DNA of 64,000 bases. Origin: Elgaria multicarinata webbii (taxonomy: Eukaryota; Chordata; Lepidosauria; Squamata; Anguidae). Below the pieces are notes generated by a model. The model was not told where the DNA came from and did not search any database. It saw only the letters and a program-made list of their open reading frames with translations. The position numbers were made by a program, and so were the translations under genes. The stretch is taken from positions 122,115,681 through 122,179,680 of the forward strand of contig NC_086172.1 in the NCBI RefSeq assembly GCF_023053635.1, in the 5' to 3' direction. Below, one piece after another: positions 1 through 11,699 of the stretch. Each line of letters begins with the position of its first letter. Within the stretch, counting starts at the first letter, position 1.

Positions 1-2300
1 GGGATTTCCCATATTTCACAGAGGTTGCATTCCTATTATCCTCATGCACTGCATTTGGGGAAGGCACTACTGTGGTTCTCCAGGAAGTAAAAGCCAGAGA
101 GGGAGAGTCCCAGAGGAGCCAGCTTGTATCTAGGAGCAATTGGGACCCACACCCAGGAGAAGCAACAGTTTATTTAGGTTGGTCCAAGGAGCAGCAGGTC
201 CCACCTATACTTGGGATGCTGAAGGGGTGTGATGTATTTTGTACTCATGAAGACTGCTACCAAGAAAAATCTACACTGAAATTGCCCCGATCCAGGTACT
301 CATGGCAGAGAGACATGTATTTGTAGCAAGCTTCATACTTTTCTATTTCCTAAGTAGCAATTGTGATATGTTAAATAGTCCTTAAGTTTCCTCAATAGTC
401 ATTACTGTCAGAAGACCCAAGGGCAAAACAAAGCTCCAGTGAGCCATAATGCATTTAGTTGTGCAACACACAAGGAGAAATTCCATTTCGGCTCCACCCA
501 GAGATCAGCACACACCTAGAAACGCAGAGTTCCTTCCAACAGTCATCATTTTACTCCCTGCATCAGAACGCAAAATCTTTTGCATATTATTCGAGGAAAG
601 GTCTAGTCAAGAGCAAATGCTTTTTAAAGCAAGATCTTAACTCTTTCACAAGATGGGAAACACTCTGAAAGGTTTATACTGCCAACCATCACCAAAACAT
701 CAAACACTTTGATGCAATCAGGCTCACAGCTGACTTTAGTATCTTTTAGCATCTTTGGAAGTCATGAGAAATTCAGATGGGCATATTTGCAGCAGCTTGT
801 GGCTTTTGCCCTCCTCCCTTAGACCAACTCTTCAAAGAAATAAATCTTGCTAAGTGCAACAAGTAAAGAAAATTTAGCTGGCACAGAAAGCTGTTAGACT
901 GGTTCACAGTTTGTACAGCTTGCAAAGCTCCGCTGACATTTCTTTTAAGGAGCTTCTGACCTCTTCTGTGGCCAAGAAAGGACAAATCACAGATGGTATT
1001 TTCTCTCCGCCAAATCAGTATTAAGTTCCTTGTGCAAGAATACCAGCAGAGCATATTAGCCTCTTTCCTTCATGGTCAGAATAATCGGAAAGCTAGATAA
1101 CAAGATCACACGAGCTGAGAGAGCAACCCCTGGCATCTGCATGTCTTTACCTCAAGTCTTCAACCAAATGCCACTCAGCCAGACATTTACAGAGATATAC
1201 CTCTCAGCATGATGAGGGATGGCTTGTTTTCCACTTGACCTACCAGTGCAAGACTGCAGTAGATACTGCAGAGGTCTACGTCCCATCTTCTAGTGCCAGC
1301 ATCAAAGGCACAAGATTTGCTACCTTGGTTTTATTTCTGTATGAACTACAGGTCAAAGCTGTCTCACACTTTACCTTCTCACCTGCCTTCCCAACACTTT
1401 TGCACATCTTATCCAGATTCCTTCACTAACTGCAGTGCCTCTTTCCCATTCACATGACCATCTTTGAAATCCCTGGGCTCTAAGCCCACGTCCAATCATA
1501 GGAAAAGAGAAGGTGGCCAAGGCACCACTTCTAGAACTCCTCCAAAGCCTGTCATAATATGAAATGCTACTGTAGTTTGAGCTCTTATTTGGGAACTTCA
1601 CCATTTAGTCTGTTTGGCTGGGAACTGCAGTATTGACATTGCTGTTTTAGTCTTCTGCTTGAGCAAATTTCATTCTGGTGGCTAAAAGTTGGAATTAATG
1701 TGAATTGCTTCTGGATGTTTTATCCAGAACGTAAAACTACTACTAACATCAAGATGTAGCCCCTGGAAAGGTGGAGTAGAGCAGAGGAGGGGGGTTGGTG
1801 TGGCTGAAGCTACCTCTTCCCTCTAATAAGAGGTGCAGCTGCCAAACTCCACTGCAGGGCCTGCGGCTTCGTGTTTCAGTGTGGGAAGGGCTGTCCCCAG
1901 AACCTTCACAAAGGAGCTCTGTCGCCACCTTATGTCTCCTTCTCACCCATCCCACATTCAACACAAGCAGGGGAAGGGCTCCCCGGCCAAGGGGACCCCC
2001 ACCCCCAAAGTCTTCGCCTGGGCAATTAGAGGAAACGAAGGGCTGCAAGCATTAAAGGATCCAGGTTCAGAACGCTGTGCTGATTCATCCGTTCCGAATT
2101 TTTAAGAACTTAAAATGGTGTCTCCGCCTGTCCCGCAGAGTTCCTGGGTGGGTGTGGTTGTTTCAGCACAGGACAGCTGCTGCTGCTGCTGCTGCTCCCC
2201 CTACCTGCCCACACAGCCCAGCGAAAGGAATGTCCGCAGAGAGCAACGTGGGAGACCAGCATCGCGGCTCCTTCAGTCAGGCTGAATGAAGGACTTGCTG
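1..2300. other. upstream flank, no gene recognised
   Basis: I see no exon that I can assign in this stretch. Open frames here are short and resemble no family I know. If the minus-strand first exon proposed near 2.8 kb is real, this would be the first intron of that gene, probably PACSIN3 by synteny. GC content rises from about 1.8 kb onward, and a short CTG run lies near 2178-2195. Confidence 0.4.
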
Positions 2301-3200
2301 CTCCCACCTACGCGCTCAGCCTAAAGGGGGGGCAGCGAAGGCTCTTGACCGGGAGAAAGGGGGAGGGCGCGCGATCCCTCAGGTCTGCCCGTCCGTACCC
2401 CCACCCCGGTCCTGAGAGAAATCAGAGACGCCGCAGTCCGTCTCAGCCCGACCCGAGAAGCTGTTACCTCCTGGAAGCTGCAGCTGCTGGCTCGAAGAGG
2501 ACAATTGCGCTCTGTCTCCCCCACTCACGAAGCGAAGGCTCGAGCCCCAGCCCAGAAGCCGAGCGAAAGGGGAGCTGGGCGCCCTAGTACTTGCCGGGGA
2601 ACAAGTCCAAGGCGCAGGACTCGTGAAGGAACCTTCCTCGCCCGCCCCCGAGAGGGTAAATCCCCGTCCCCAGCTCACCCGCCCGCCCCGAGAAAGATTC
2701 GGCTCTTGGAGACGCTACAAGAAGTCGAGCCCCACAGGGAGAAAAGGTTACTAGGAGACTTACCTCTCCAAGGGGCTGCTCTAGAGACTCTCACTCAGCC
2801 GAGAGTCTCTGGGCTCGTGTAGAGCGCAACAGGCTGTCTCCAAGGGAAAGGCACCTCTTTTTTTTCCTCTTTTTTTTTTTTTTGGCGAGAGCCCACCCTG
2901 CCCGTATCAATCCGCCTGCCTCTCTCCTGCGCAGCCGCTCGCTCCAGCTCTAGAGCCGGTTCTCTGTCGCCCCTCCCCCTATTTCAAGCTGCCGGACGTA
3001 CAGGGAAGGGGGGGCCCGGCCCGCCTCCCTGGCGGTGGGCGGACTTCGGCAGACCCCCGGAGACTTCCAAGAGGACGCTGCAGGAGGACTCTGGACGAAT
3101 AAGGCCTGCTGACGAGAAAGGAGCTCGAGCGGGGACCCAAGGGCTCCAAGGCGTCCTCCACCCTCCTGCCTCTAGCAGAGGGAGGGAGCTTTTGATCCAA
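2300..3200. promoter_or_regulatory. CpG-rich promoter-like block
   Basis: This block is strongly GC-rich with many CpG dinucleotides, unlike the AT-rich sequence on both sides, and carries an interrupted poly-T run near 2860-2883. Such CpG islands usually mark vertebrate promoters. Synteny with human 11p11.2, where PACSIN3 lies upstream of DDB2 on the opposite strand, suggests it drives a minus-strand gene. The assignment to PACSIN3 is inference because no coding exon is in the window. Confidence 0.5.
2764..2960 (-). other. candidate noncoding first exon of a minus-strand gene (PACSIN3 by synteny)
   Basis: On the minus strand a textbook donor, GAG followed by GTAAGT, is present with its last exon base at 2764. 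The upstream side (higher coordinates) is CpG-rich and has no long open frame, as expected for a 5' UTR exon. The 5' limit is a guess. A weaker donor, GAG followed by GTAACA, ends an alternative exon at 2468. The gene name is inferred only from human gene order. Confidence 0.35.
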
Positions 3201-5020
3201 TTAGCCTGCTGTCGCTCTGGGAATGAGCGGAGGCCCTGCCCAGCAGCAGAAGGCTGAGCTGGCCACCTTAGAAGAGGCTGAGGGTGGCCGGGCGGGATAT
3301 ATTAGTATAACCACAGCCAGGGTTCAGCTCTCAAAGGCTCAGGCTTGGGATGTCATAAAAGTAGGTGCGCCTCTGCCCATGTGGAGAGTGCATGACTCAT
3401 CGTTGAATAACCACACCCCAGCCCCGTGGTCTAGGAATAGGCAGCAAGGCTTCCACGCCAGAAACTGGCGTGATTTTCAGACGCGCATAAGCTTCGGTAT
3501 TTATCTCTATCCCATTTTAAAAAGGGGAAAGAAATTAGCAGATGACCACAGCTATTTGGCTCGGGAGAGCAAACTCGCTTCCTTGCCGTTCTGTGCCAAG
3601 GCTGGAAGCGAGAAGCAACGAGCATGCATTGAGGAGGCTGGATGGCTACCTCTACTTCGTGAGGTGGGGTGACGGGGAGGAAGGAGACGGGCGCATTCGC
3701 GTAGCCGTTGGAGCGAATAGTCAACTCTTTCCCTGCCAAAGAAAGGAAAAGCTGTGATTCAGACAGGCGTTCTCTGACGCTTCTCAAGCAGCCTTTAGTG
3801 GCTGGCTGGGCATGGCACTGCTGCGAGGAAACTCGCTTGACCGGGCTGTTGGCACTATCCTCTTAGAGCAGTCAGATCACCTTTTTTTTGCTGCTCGACG
3901 TCTCTATTGGGCACCAACACTAGCCAATCAGTTGGTTTCCAGGAGCAAAGGACTGAAATGTTTGGCTGAAGGGAAAACAGAGGTGTTTCACCACGTGTCT
4001 TTCTCCACCCTTCATCTCAGAAGGAATTCGTGTGTTTTCACTTCCCTTACCAGGTTTAAAGAGTTGCATTATTTGTGTAGCAACAAGCTGGTGTGTCTTT
4101 TTAGTCAGTCTGGTCTCTCCTCCTCCTAAAAATAGGTTCTAGATTTATTTTAAAATAATGCAAAATCATCCTCTCTTTTTAACATCCCATCCAAGTGTTC
4201 AGTTCTTACCTTTTACTGCCATTTAGCTGGAGTGACATTCTCCACTTCCTTTAAACTGGATTTGCGATACCCCCACATTTCAGACAAGATTTAACATTAC
4301 ATGCATGGAATGTTTTCTTGTTCAGTTTTCTGCTAGCCGTGGCAATCTTGAATTTTCCTTTTTGCATATCTTATAAATGTGAATTTTTTGGTTTATTTTT
4401 CAACTAACATAATGCTACTGCCCGCCAGGCCTCAGTTTTCAAAGTCCATGGTGCTCATTTCTTTCTGGAGTTCACACCCTATTTTTCATTAGCACAGTTG
4501 GGTGAGAGCTAGTAGTTGTTTACTCAATGATAATTGAAAAGCACTTTGTATATATTGGGCTCCATCACACTTATTTTTTTCCCTCTGGTTTACCTCTGAG
4601 TTTTTTTACTTCCGTTTCATAAGCGTGTCAAGAGCTACATCATACACGGTCCCTTTCATGTGGGTTTTCGCTTGTTTGCTCTTCCACTCCACCTTACCCC
4701 TTTTCCTTCAGTTCATTGGCTGTGATACTCTGATGGGTGTGGGCTCCCCCGCCCCCCGCTATGGCTTTGTTATTTAGCAATTACTGATTTAAGATTTCAT
4801 CTAGGCTTTGTTTCTGCGGGCAATGAGTCCATTCAACTGACTAAAAAGTCCCTACGAAGTGCTGGAGGAGGAGAACCGCCCCACTCTTCCCTTTCGTCAG
4901 CAAGACTCCATTAGCACACACACCCAACAAAGGAAAAAACATGAGGGGGAAATAATCCAGACTTTCCCTGCACCAAAATAAAATGCAACAAGAGGGGAAA
5001 GGGGCGAGATGAGTGCAGGA
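3200..5020. other. noncoding flank
   Basis: GC content falls across this stretch. A 149-codon open frame at 3223-3672 shows no recognisable domain and is probably chance in GC-rich sequence. Opposed CCAAT boxes occur near 3906 and 3925, and an AP-1-like TGACTCA near 3394. From 4.1 to 5.0 kb it is AT-rich and featureless to my eye. Confidence 0.35.
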
Positions 5021-5026
5021 CAGGGA

Positions 5027-5040
5027 TGACGTCACGTGAG
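5027..5040. promoter_or_regulatory. CRE overlapping an E-box (CLEAR-like)
   Basis: The perfect palindromic CRE TGACGTCA at 5027-5034 overlaps a palindromic CACGTG E-box at 5033-5038. Together they contain GTCACGTGAG, one base from the TFEB CLEAR consensus. Such a composite could bind CREB/ATF or bHLH-ZIP factors. It is isolated, about 9 kb upstream of DDB2 exon 1, so any function is unproven. Confidence 0.3.
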
Positions 5041-5244
5041 CCCTGTGAAGCAAATCCACATACCAAGCATGGCGAGTGTGCAATAAATCACCAGTGTGAT
5101 GGACCTCATTGTATCAGGAAAATACTTGCATTCCTATAAGTTGCAAGACTTCGCTACCAATTGGGAGCTTTCTGCAAGCATGTATATGTAGTGCACCTCT
5201 TTTAAAACATTAAGTTTTCCATGTGAAAAAATACAATTACAAAT

Positions 5245-5345
5245 ATGCAGCCCAGGCCTAAGCATATTACTCACAAGTAAATCCAATTGACTTCATTGGG
5301 ATTTAATTCCATGTAACAATTTCCAGAGTGTAGCCGTAGTAGCTT
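5245..5345. repeat. short fold-back repeat, AAGTAAGTCCCATTGA family
   Basis: This carries the recurring core around 'agtaaatccaattgac...cattggg', which is imperfectly self-complementary. Related copies lie near 9922, 16279, 23188, 49138 and 62800. The symmetric layout suggests a non-autonomous DNA element. The family name is not known to me. Confidence 0.5.
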
Positions 5346-5419
5346 ATTGCAACAAAACAACAAAGAGGCTTGTGATATTTTAAAGAATGATGCATTTATT
5401 ACTCTGTGTTAGGCATAAT

Positions 5420-6125
5420 TAGAAAAGGAATTGAGAATAAAACTGCCAATATCATACTGCCTCTATACAAATCTAGGGTGCAACAACACTTAGAATACTA
5501 TATACAGTTCTGGTCACCATACCTTTAAAAAAAAAAACTTGTAGAGCGGGAAGAAGTACAGATAAGGGCAACTAAAATTATCAAGGGGCTGGAGTATCTT
5601 ATCTATGAGGGAAGGTTATAACAGTTTTAGCTTGGGAAAAAGGCAGGTAAGGGGAGACATGATAAAGGTTTACAAAATTGTGCATGGTGTGGAAAATGTG
5701 GATAGGGAGACATTTTTCTCCCTCTCTCTAAATACTAGAACCTGGGGTCATCCTAGGAAGCTGATTAGTAGGAGATTCGAGACAAAAGAAAATGCTTCTT
5801 CACTCAGCACATACTTAAGCTATGGAATTTACAACCACAAAATGTAGTGATGGCCACCAATTTAGATGGCTTTAAAAGGGGGTTATACAAATTCATGGAG
5901 GATAAGGTTATCAATGGCTACTAGTCCTGATGGTTATATGCTACCTTCAGTATCAGAGGTAGTATGTCTATATACACCAGCTGCTGGGGTGCTTGGGCGA
6001 GAAGGTGATGTTGCATTCATGTCTTGCTTGTGGGTATCCTATGGGCAGCTAGTTGGCAACTGTGTGAACAGAATGCTGGACTAGAACCTTTGGCCTGATC
6101 CAGCATGGCTTTTCTTACATTATAT
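5420..6125 (+). mobile_element. CR1/L2-like LINE, 3' part
   Basis: The broken frames read like the end of a CR1-type reverse transcriptase ORF: a GLEYLIYEG segment, then SLGKRQVRGDMIKVYKIVHG, then RTWGHPRKLISRRFETK. A 3' UTR follows that ends in 'gatccagcatggcttttctt' and a short ATTCTTA-like tail. A related 3' end occurs near 11700-11860. It is decayed by stops and frameshifts and is certainly not active. Confidence 0.7.
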
Positions 6126-6127
6126 TC

Positions 6128-6935
6128 TTATTTAGTCTACCATAAGCTTTTGTGTACTGAAGTCCACTTCATCAGATGCATGGAATATTATTGAGCGTTT
6201 CAGGTTTTCATACAGTACCTATGGTGCTGTTGCTGATAACAAACATCCTGGCACAAGGAATGCCAATTAACAGATGTAGTGTGATAAAAAATCTATTATT
6301 CTGATTGAAGCCTCTGGAAATTCTGACTTGGCAATTTCTTACTTTGTTCTTCCTTTGAAGTTCCTTTGCTCCACAATGACCAATTTAAGGTCTCTGATAA
6401 CGTGTCCTGTGAGGCTGAAGTGTCCCCCACTGGTTTCTGAATATTGTCATTTCTAATGTCAGATTTGTGTCCATTTCTTTTCTTTACAGGATGGCTGTTT
6501 GCAACAGCTGCACTGTAAAGGACCATTTTTAATAATGGCCCTGTTCAGACAACACACTAAACATTGATGATTAAGCACTTTGAGCTAAACATTATGGCTT
6601 AGCGTGTCATGTGAACCATGACTTAGTATGTTGTGTGAACCATTCTTAATCATGGTGGTTACATAACCATGGATTAAACACACTTCCTAACCACTTGCTG
6701 CAAAAGCCTAACCATGGTTTAGTGTGTTGTCTGAGCAGGCCCAATGTGATTGTCATCAGTACTTACTGCATTGAATTTCCTTCTGATTTCACCGTTTACA
6801 ATTCTCCCCTCCTCCCTTATATACTGTATATAAAATTGAAACTCTCCATTATATTCTATGCATCTGATGACATGGAGCATGAAAGCTTATACCAGAATAA
6901 ATTTGTTAGTCTTTCAGGTCCCAGACAGACATTGT
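6128..6935. repeat. fold-back DNA element with inverted arms
   Basis: Left arm near 6135-6195 and right arm near 6860-6930 are inverted copies of one sequence. The right arm carries the motif 'tgcatctgatga' and then 'gaaagcttatac...aataaatttgttagtct'. This looks like the ends of an old DNA element. Another MITE lies inside it at about 6534-6745. A fragment of the same terminal sequence appears near 60125-60205. Confidence 0.5.
6534..6745. mobile_element. MITE with GTTCAGACAACACAC termini
   Basis: The left end GGCCCTGTTCAGACAACACA is mirrored at the right end by a near-perfect inverted copy ending in CTGAGCAGGCCC. The interior is rich in 'aaccatggtt'-like motifs. Related elements sit near 17944-18178, 53731-54275 and, as one arm, 12610-12700. 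Superfamily unassigned. Confidence 0.65.
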
Positions 6936-7159
6936 TGTTTTAATTACAAGAAAGTGTGCATAGAATTGTAGTGTAAAAATGTATCGCATGCAACAGTCTT
7001 TGGTTTATATTGCTCCATTTGATTCAGAAATAAACCCAGATGAATGCTAGCCCAAATAAAGGCCAGTAGCCCACTTCGAAGTATCTGTCCAACACTGAAG
7101 ATTTAGGCTTCAATCTTGTGACACCACATATTTAAAAGTATAAATTTCAGTCTCTCTCA

Positions 7160-7288
7160 TGGGTGGGGAACCAGTGGCCCTCAAATGTTGGCCTTCAGCC
7201 ACCATCAGCCCCAGTCTGCATAGCTTAGTGGGTAGGGATGATGGGAGTTGTTGTCCAATAGCTGGAGGTCCACACCATTCCTGCTCTT
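7160..7288. mobile_element. fold-back hAT-like MITE
   Basis: A short palindromic element with the internal motif 'gatgatgggagttgttgtcc', shared with copies near 9591, 14285, 31134, 43140 and 51848. Two of those copies have 8-bp target duplications, which supports a hAT origin. The ends of this copy are worn. Confidence 0.5.
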
Positions 7289-7289
7289 G

Positions 7290-8734
7290 AGGGTAGATTA
7301 GAGCACTACATTACCTCTCCAAAAGTAATAGAAATTATATAATTTAACACATTATTCCCTAAACAGGATTTTCCAAGGCCCAGATGTTCCATTTAGTTGC
7401 TCATGGTTACATAAATGGCACCTCAGGTGTAAGATGATTCCAGTGATTCTCAAAAAAGATTCCACTTGCCTTTGTTGAAGCATAAGCACTCTCACCTAAG
7501 CAGCTGCTAACAAACTCTTCCCAGACATCCACTTACTAACTTAATTCTTACTTCCTGGGAAATCCCAGTACCTCCCTTGAGCCTAGAGTCCTTTGTCATG
7601 GCATAAGATTAATTACAAAAGGATTACTGCTTTTCTAAACACAGAACTCCCTAGTGTTTATAGATTTACTTTCATTTCTCACTTTTCGGATATAATTACA
7701 GGGTACCATTGAACAAGTTTAAATGCAGATACTTGCTTGGTTATAAAGAAGATGTTACAAATAGGAACCTGTAACAAAATGTTGCATCCTCAGCCCCTGA
7801 CATGAATGCTCCTGTTTAAGAGGTTCATTAGACGAACGTTTTATCGCACACTCGCTACTGCCCACTTATGGATGTGCACTTGTCCTTTAGACAATGACAT
7901 CCACCTCCTGTGTGCCTCCCCCTCCTTTTTCCATTGTAAAATAGACCCCTTTTAATGTCTTTTTTAAAAACAAACAAACAAACACCAGAATGTGCAGCAA
8001 TCTCCTGCTGTGTGCAGGAAAAGCAGTGAGATGGAAACGGCCCCTGAATGGGCTACCTGGTCTTTGTTTACTTCTTCTTCCCCCTCTGGGCAGAAAGAGG
8101 AAGTAATGAAGAAAGTACCCTATATTTATATGTTTCTTCTGGTTGCAATATTAAGATTATGGTCGTAGTTGAATAGTAAGAAACGGGAGTAGGTAATGGG
8201 GCAGCAGTTGAAGGTCATAGAGCACTGGAAGCAATGGGCAGTATTCTACATTACCTGTGTGCCAGAGAGACCCACTGCTAGCACAACGGGAGCTAGCAGT
8301 TCTTAAAGTAATGCTCGTTTCCAAAACAAGCCAGTTTAGCAGTGCTCACAGAAAGGAGCTTCACTGACCTGTCCTGATTTGGGAACAAGTGTTTGTACTC
8401 ATTTCAGGAGTTGCTTTAGGCAGCACTAACTCCTGGTTGCGCTAGTGGTGTATCCTGCTGGTCCAATGGAATGAGTGGAAGCACAACAGGATTGGGTACT
8501 GCCCAATGTCTTCCATCCAACTAAACTGACATGACAATTTACACTTACCGGAGAGTAAAGCCCTATTCAGGCCTTTTAAATCCCGATACAGTAAATTTGT
8601 GAGGAGAGGGAACATGCTGACACTTCCCCACTGTCCATGTGTTTCCATCACCCTCTACTTTTCAGAACTCTAGAAAATTTGCTGGAATTTGGCCTTTGAG
8701 CTGAAAGAAGCTCTTCACCACTAGAACCTTCCTA
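7290..8734. other. unannotated noncoding stretch
   Basis: I see nothing assignable here beyond a short AAAC run near 7970-7983. The phrase 'agaaacgggagtaggtaatg' near 8180 recurs with few changes near 57266, so a diffuse unclassified repeat may be present. Confidence 0.3.
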
Positions 8735-8805
8735 CCACCTGTTATCTGATGCCATTGGTTGAACCCAGGACCTTCAACTTGCAAGCATGTGTTCTTCCAC
8801 TGAAC
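8735..8805 (-). mobile_element. tRNA-derived SINE fragment
   Basis: On the minus strand a box B-like 'ggtcctgggttcaacc' follows a box A-like region. This is the head of the same SINE seen near 39880-40050. Only the tRNA-like part remains. Confidence 0.5.
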
Positions 8806-9496
8806 TATTGGAATCTAGATGCTACTGATATATTTTCATTCCCCCCACTCCTGCTGCTAAGAGAGCTAGGAACATGCTTTTTATTTATAAAAGCCAACAT
8901 TCTCTGAATTCTTTGGGACACGAGATTATGCTTTGGATACAATCTAGTCTATTCAGCATGATTACACCCATGCAGATTCCTAGACCTGCTGCACATCATG
9001 GTTTAATTTATAGTATCACTAGAGTCCAAGACATTGAAAACAGTACATACAAATAATAAAAATGTGAATAATTGTTATTACTGAGTTTTCAAATTCTTTT
9101 CATGTTCTTGATAGATTTGTCTATCCTATGAGTTTTCCACTGCTGGTGCTGATTTAGTTAGCAGCAGGCTTGCAGAGACTATAATGACTATAAAATCAAA
9201 ACAGAAACTTCTGATTGCTAAATTTAAACAGTTAGAATATAAAAACTTGAAAAGGGCAAGTGCTCCCACCAAAATTGCACAGCACAAACATGCTTAATGG
9301 GGAAGTCCCAAGTTAATTTTGTGCCGAGACATCATAGTTGACCTCTGTTGGCTGGTCAAATTAATCTCACCCTGAGAAAATATTCTGTAACATCCCCGAC
9401 TGATGTCTTTTCAACTTCTTGAGACTTCACAGCTTCCCTTATTCTTTGGATGAACTTCTTTTGAACCCTCAGCTTAAACTGTCAGCTTTTTGGTCC

Positions 9497-9800
9497 AACT
9501 AGCCTGTAATATCTCACGATCGCTACCCAAGGCTTCGGGTAGAGGTTTTTCCTAGCCCTGCTACCTGAGATCCTTTAATTCAGGACTGGACAGCTTGTAG
9601 CCCTCCAGATGGTCTGCCCTACAACTCCCATAATCCTTTTCTATTGGTGATGCTGGATAGGACTGTTGGGAGTTGTAGGCCAAAACATCTGGAGGCCTAC
9701 TCCTGCTTTAATTGGAGGTGATAGAGATTGAAATGAAGATCTTATGCATCTAAAGCATTGAAACGAAGATCTTATGCATCTAAACCATTGAACTATGGGC
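9497..9800 (-). mobile_element. tRNA-derived SINE split by a MITE
   Basis: Minus-strand SINE remains occupy about 9497-9590 and 9706-9800, interrupted by the 115-bp hAT-like element at 9591-9705. In the right part a segment of roughly 30 bp containing 'gaagatcttatgcatctaaa' is repeated in tandem. Confidence 0.45.
9591..9705. mobile_element. 115-bp hAT-type MITE with 8-bp TSD
   Basis: The element begins CAGGACTGG and ends with the near inverse CCTACTCCTG. It is flanked by perfect 8-bp direct repeats CTTTAATT at 9583-9590 and 9706-9713. CAG termini and 8-bp duplications are hallmarks of hAT transposons. The interior forms a hairpin around 'acaactccca'. It inserted into an older SINE. Confidence 0.75.
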
Positions 9801-9921
9801 ATGAACTAATTAGGACATGTTTTCTAATATGTAGCCAATCTAACTGCCTGTGGTTAAACTTTAAGCCCATTATATTTATGCTTCCCTCAATGGAATTTGT
9901 AGCATTTTTTCTTCCTCTTGC

Positions 9922-10010
9922 AGCAATCCTATGAACACTAGCTTGGAAGTAAATCTCACTGAACAAAGTGAGACTTACTTCTGAATAAATATGCAGTGGT
10001 TGGACTGCCA
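9922..10010. repeat. short fold-back repeat, AAGTAAGTCCCATTGA family
   Basis: Contains 'ggaagtaaatctcactgaac' and its inverse 'gagacttacttctgaata', forming a hairpin. It is a further copy of the family first seen at 5245. Confidence 0.5.
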
Positions 10011-10062
10011 GTTGGAAAGACCATACATTTTGCATATTGTTTTTTCGAAGACAATGAGTTAG

Positions 10063-10238
10063 GGCACAATCCTATTCAGATGCAGACGGCACGGTTCTGC
10101 CTGACTGCAAGGGAGATGGTGGGGAGCTAGGACTCCTGGGTCTGAGGTTGGAACACTGTCTCCAGCGTCGGATACAGGAATCCAGAAAAATTCTATGGCT
10201 ATAGGGGGGTTAGGGGCCATAGGATTGCTCTTCCCATC
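10063..10238. repeat. fold-back repeat with CAATCCTAT ends
   Basis: The left end 'ggcacaatcctat' is mirrored by 'ataggattgctc' at the right. The middle shares no obvious sequence with the other CAATCCTAT-ended families in this window. Probably a non-autonomous DNA element. Confidence 0.4.
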
Positions 10239-10896
10239 TTTGTTAAAGCATTACTTTTGGTTGCTGATGTACATAGCCATCTAAAGACAATGAAGGCAGT
10301 TTATAAACTGCAGCTAATGTGTGCCTTTTAATTTCCACACATGATGTTTGCCTGTGGATCAATATATTTAAAATAAAAGAATTAGAGCTGAAACGATGGA
10401 TTACTTTGTCCTTTTAATCAATTGCAGCATCAATCATAGATATGCTTGCTGCAATTTTTTGTTGGCTGCAAGTACTATACTTGAACTTGATTGTTCTCTC
10501 CCTCTCCCATTTGGCATGACAGTGATCTAACAGAGACAGTTGGTTGCTCTTTCCTTCCTGGCAGAGTAAAGCCATTAGTCCATTATTCTGCTTTCCTAAT
10601 ACTAAGTTTGTGTTGGAAGCCTCTTTCATTTCAGCAGTGTTTCTACAGACAAAATACAAGAAAAGATTGCTGTTCATATATTATATAGGTATCTTAAAGG
10701 CTTCTAAGTGACTTCCACATTATTTAAAGTACATAATGAAATGAGAATTTTAATGAGCTATCTACACACATAGCCAGGGTTTCTGGTCACATGTACACTG
10801 CTTACACACACACATACATCTGTATGTGCAGAGGGACTGTATAGGTGGTACAGTGAACATGCATAGGTCAGAAGGTGAGGCCTGCTGCTGACATCC

Positions 10897-10901
10897 CACA
10901 C

Positions 10902-10935
<34 letters not shown>

Positions 10936-11640
10936 TATATAGCACCATCAATGTACATGGTGCTGTACAGAGTAAAACAGTAAATAGCAAGACTCTGCCG
11001 CATAGGCTTACAATCTAATAAAATCATAGTAAAATAATAAGGAGGGGAAGAGAATGCAAACAGGCACAGGGTAGGGTAAGCAGGCACAGGGTAGGGTAAA
11101 ACTAACAGTATAAAGTCTGCACAACATCAAGTTTTAAAAGCTTTAGGAAAAAGAAAAGTTTTTAGTTGAGCTTTAAAAGCTGCGATTGAAGTTGTAGTTC
11201 TCAAATGTTCTGGAAGAGCGTTCCAGGCGTAAGGGGCAACAGAAGAAAATGGACGGAGCCGAGCAAGGGAAGTAGAGGCCCTTGGGCAGGCGAGAAACAT
11301 GGCATCAGAGGAGCGAAGAGCACGAGCGGGGCAATAGTGTGAGATGAGAGAGGAGAGATAGGAAGGAGCTAGACCGTGAAAAGCTTTGAAGGTTAACAGG
11401 AGAAGTTTATATTGGATTCTGAAGTGAATTGGAAGCCAATGAAGAGATTTCAGAAGCGGAGTAACATGGTCAGAGCGGCGAGCCAAGAAGATGATCTTTG
11501 CGGCAGAGTGGTGAACAGAAACCAACGGACTGATGTGAGAAGAAGGAAGGCCAGAGAGAAGAAGGTTGCAGTAGTCCAACCGTGAAATAACCAGTGCATG
11601 AACAAGCGTCTTGGCGGAAGAGACAGACAACACGTGATAG
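10897..11640 (-). mobile_element. L2-like LINE, ORF2 C-terminus and 3' end
   Basis: A 168-codon minus-strand frame (11127-11633) carries the usual end of an L2-type ORF2 downstream of the reverse transcriptase: SRLDYCNLLLSGLP, then LLKSLHWLPIHFRIQYKLLL, FKAFHGLAPSYL and FSSVAPYAWNALPEHLRTTT. The 3' UTR follows at lower coordinates and ends in a TTA-type microsatellite at about 10900-10935. Only the 3' end is present, as is usual for 5'-truncated LINEs. The open frame suggests moderate age. Confidence 0.85.
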
Positions 11641-11699
11641 TTGTCTGAATAGCGCTAATGTATTGAGCCCATGGCAAGCAGGATTACATGAATTAGCGC

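Noticed and set aside
3223-3672. 149-codon plus-strand open frame
   Set aside because: It lies in a GC-rich region where chance open frames are common, shows no domain or signal peptide, and has no splice-site support.
11127-11633. 168-codon minus-strand open frame as a host gene
   Set aside because: Its sequence (SRLDYCNLLLSGLP, HWLPIHFRIQYK) is the standard end of an L2-type LINE ORF2, followed by the LINE 3' tail.
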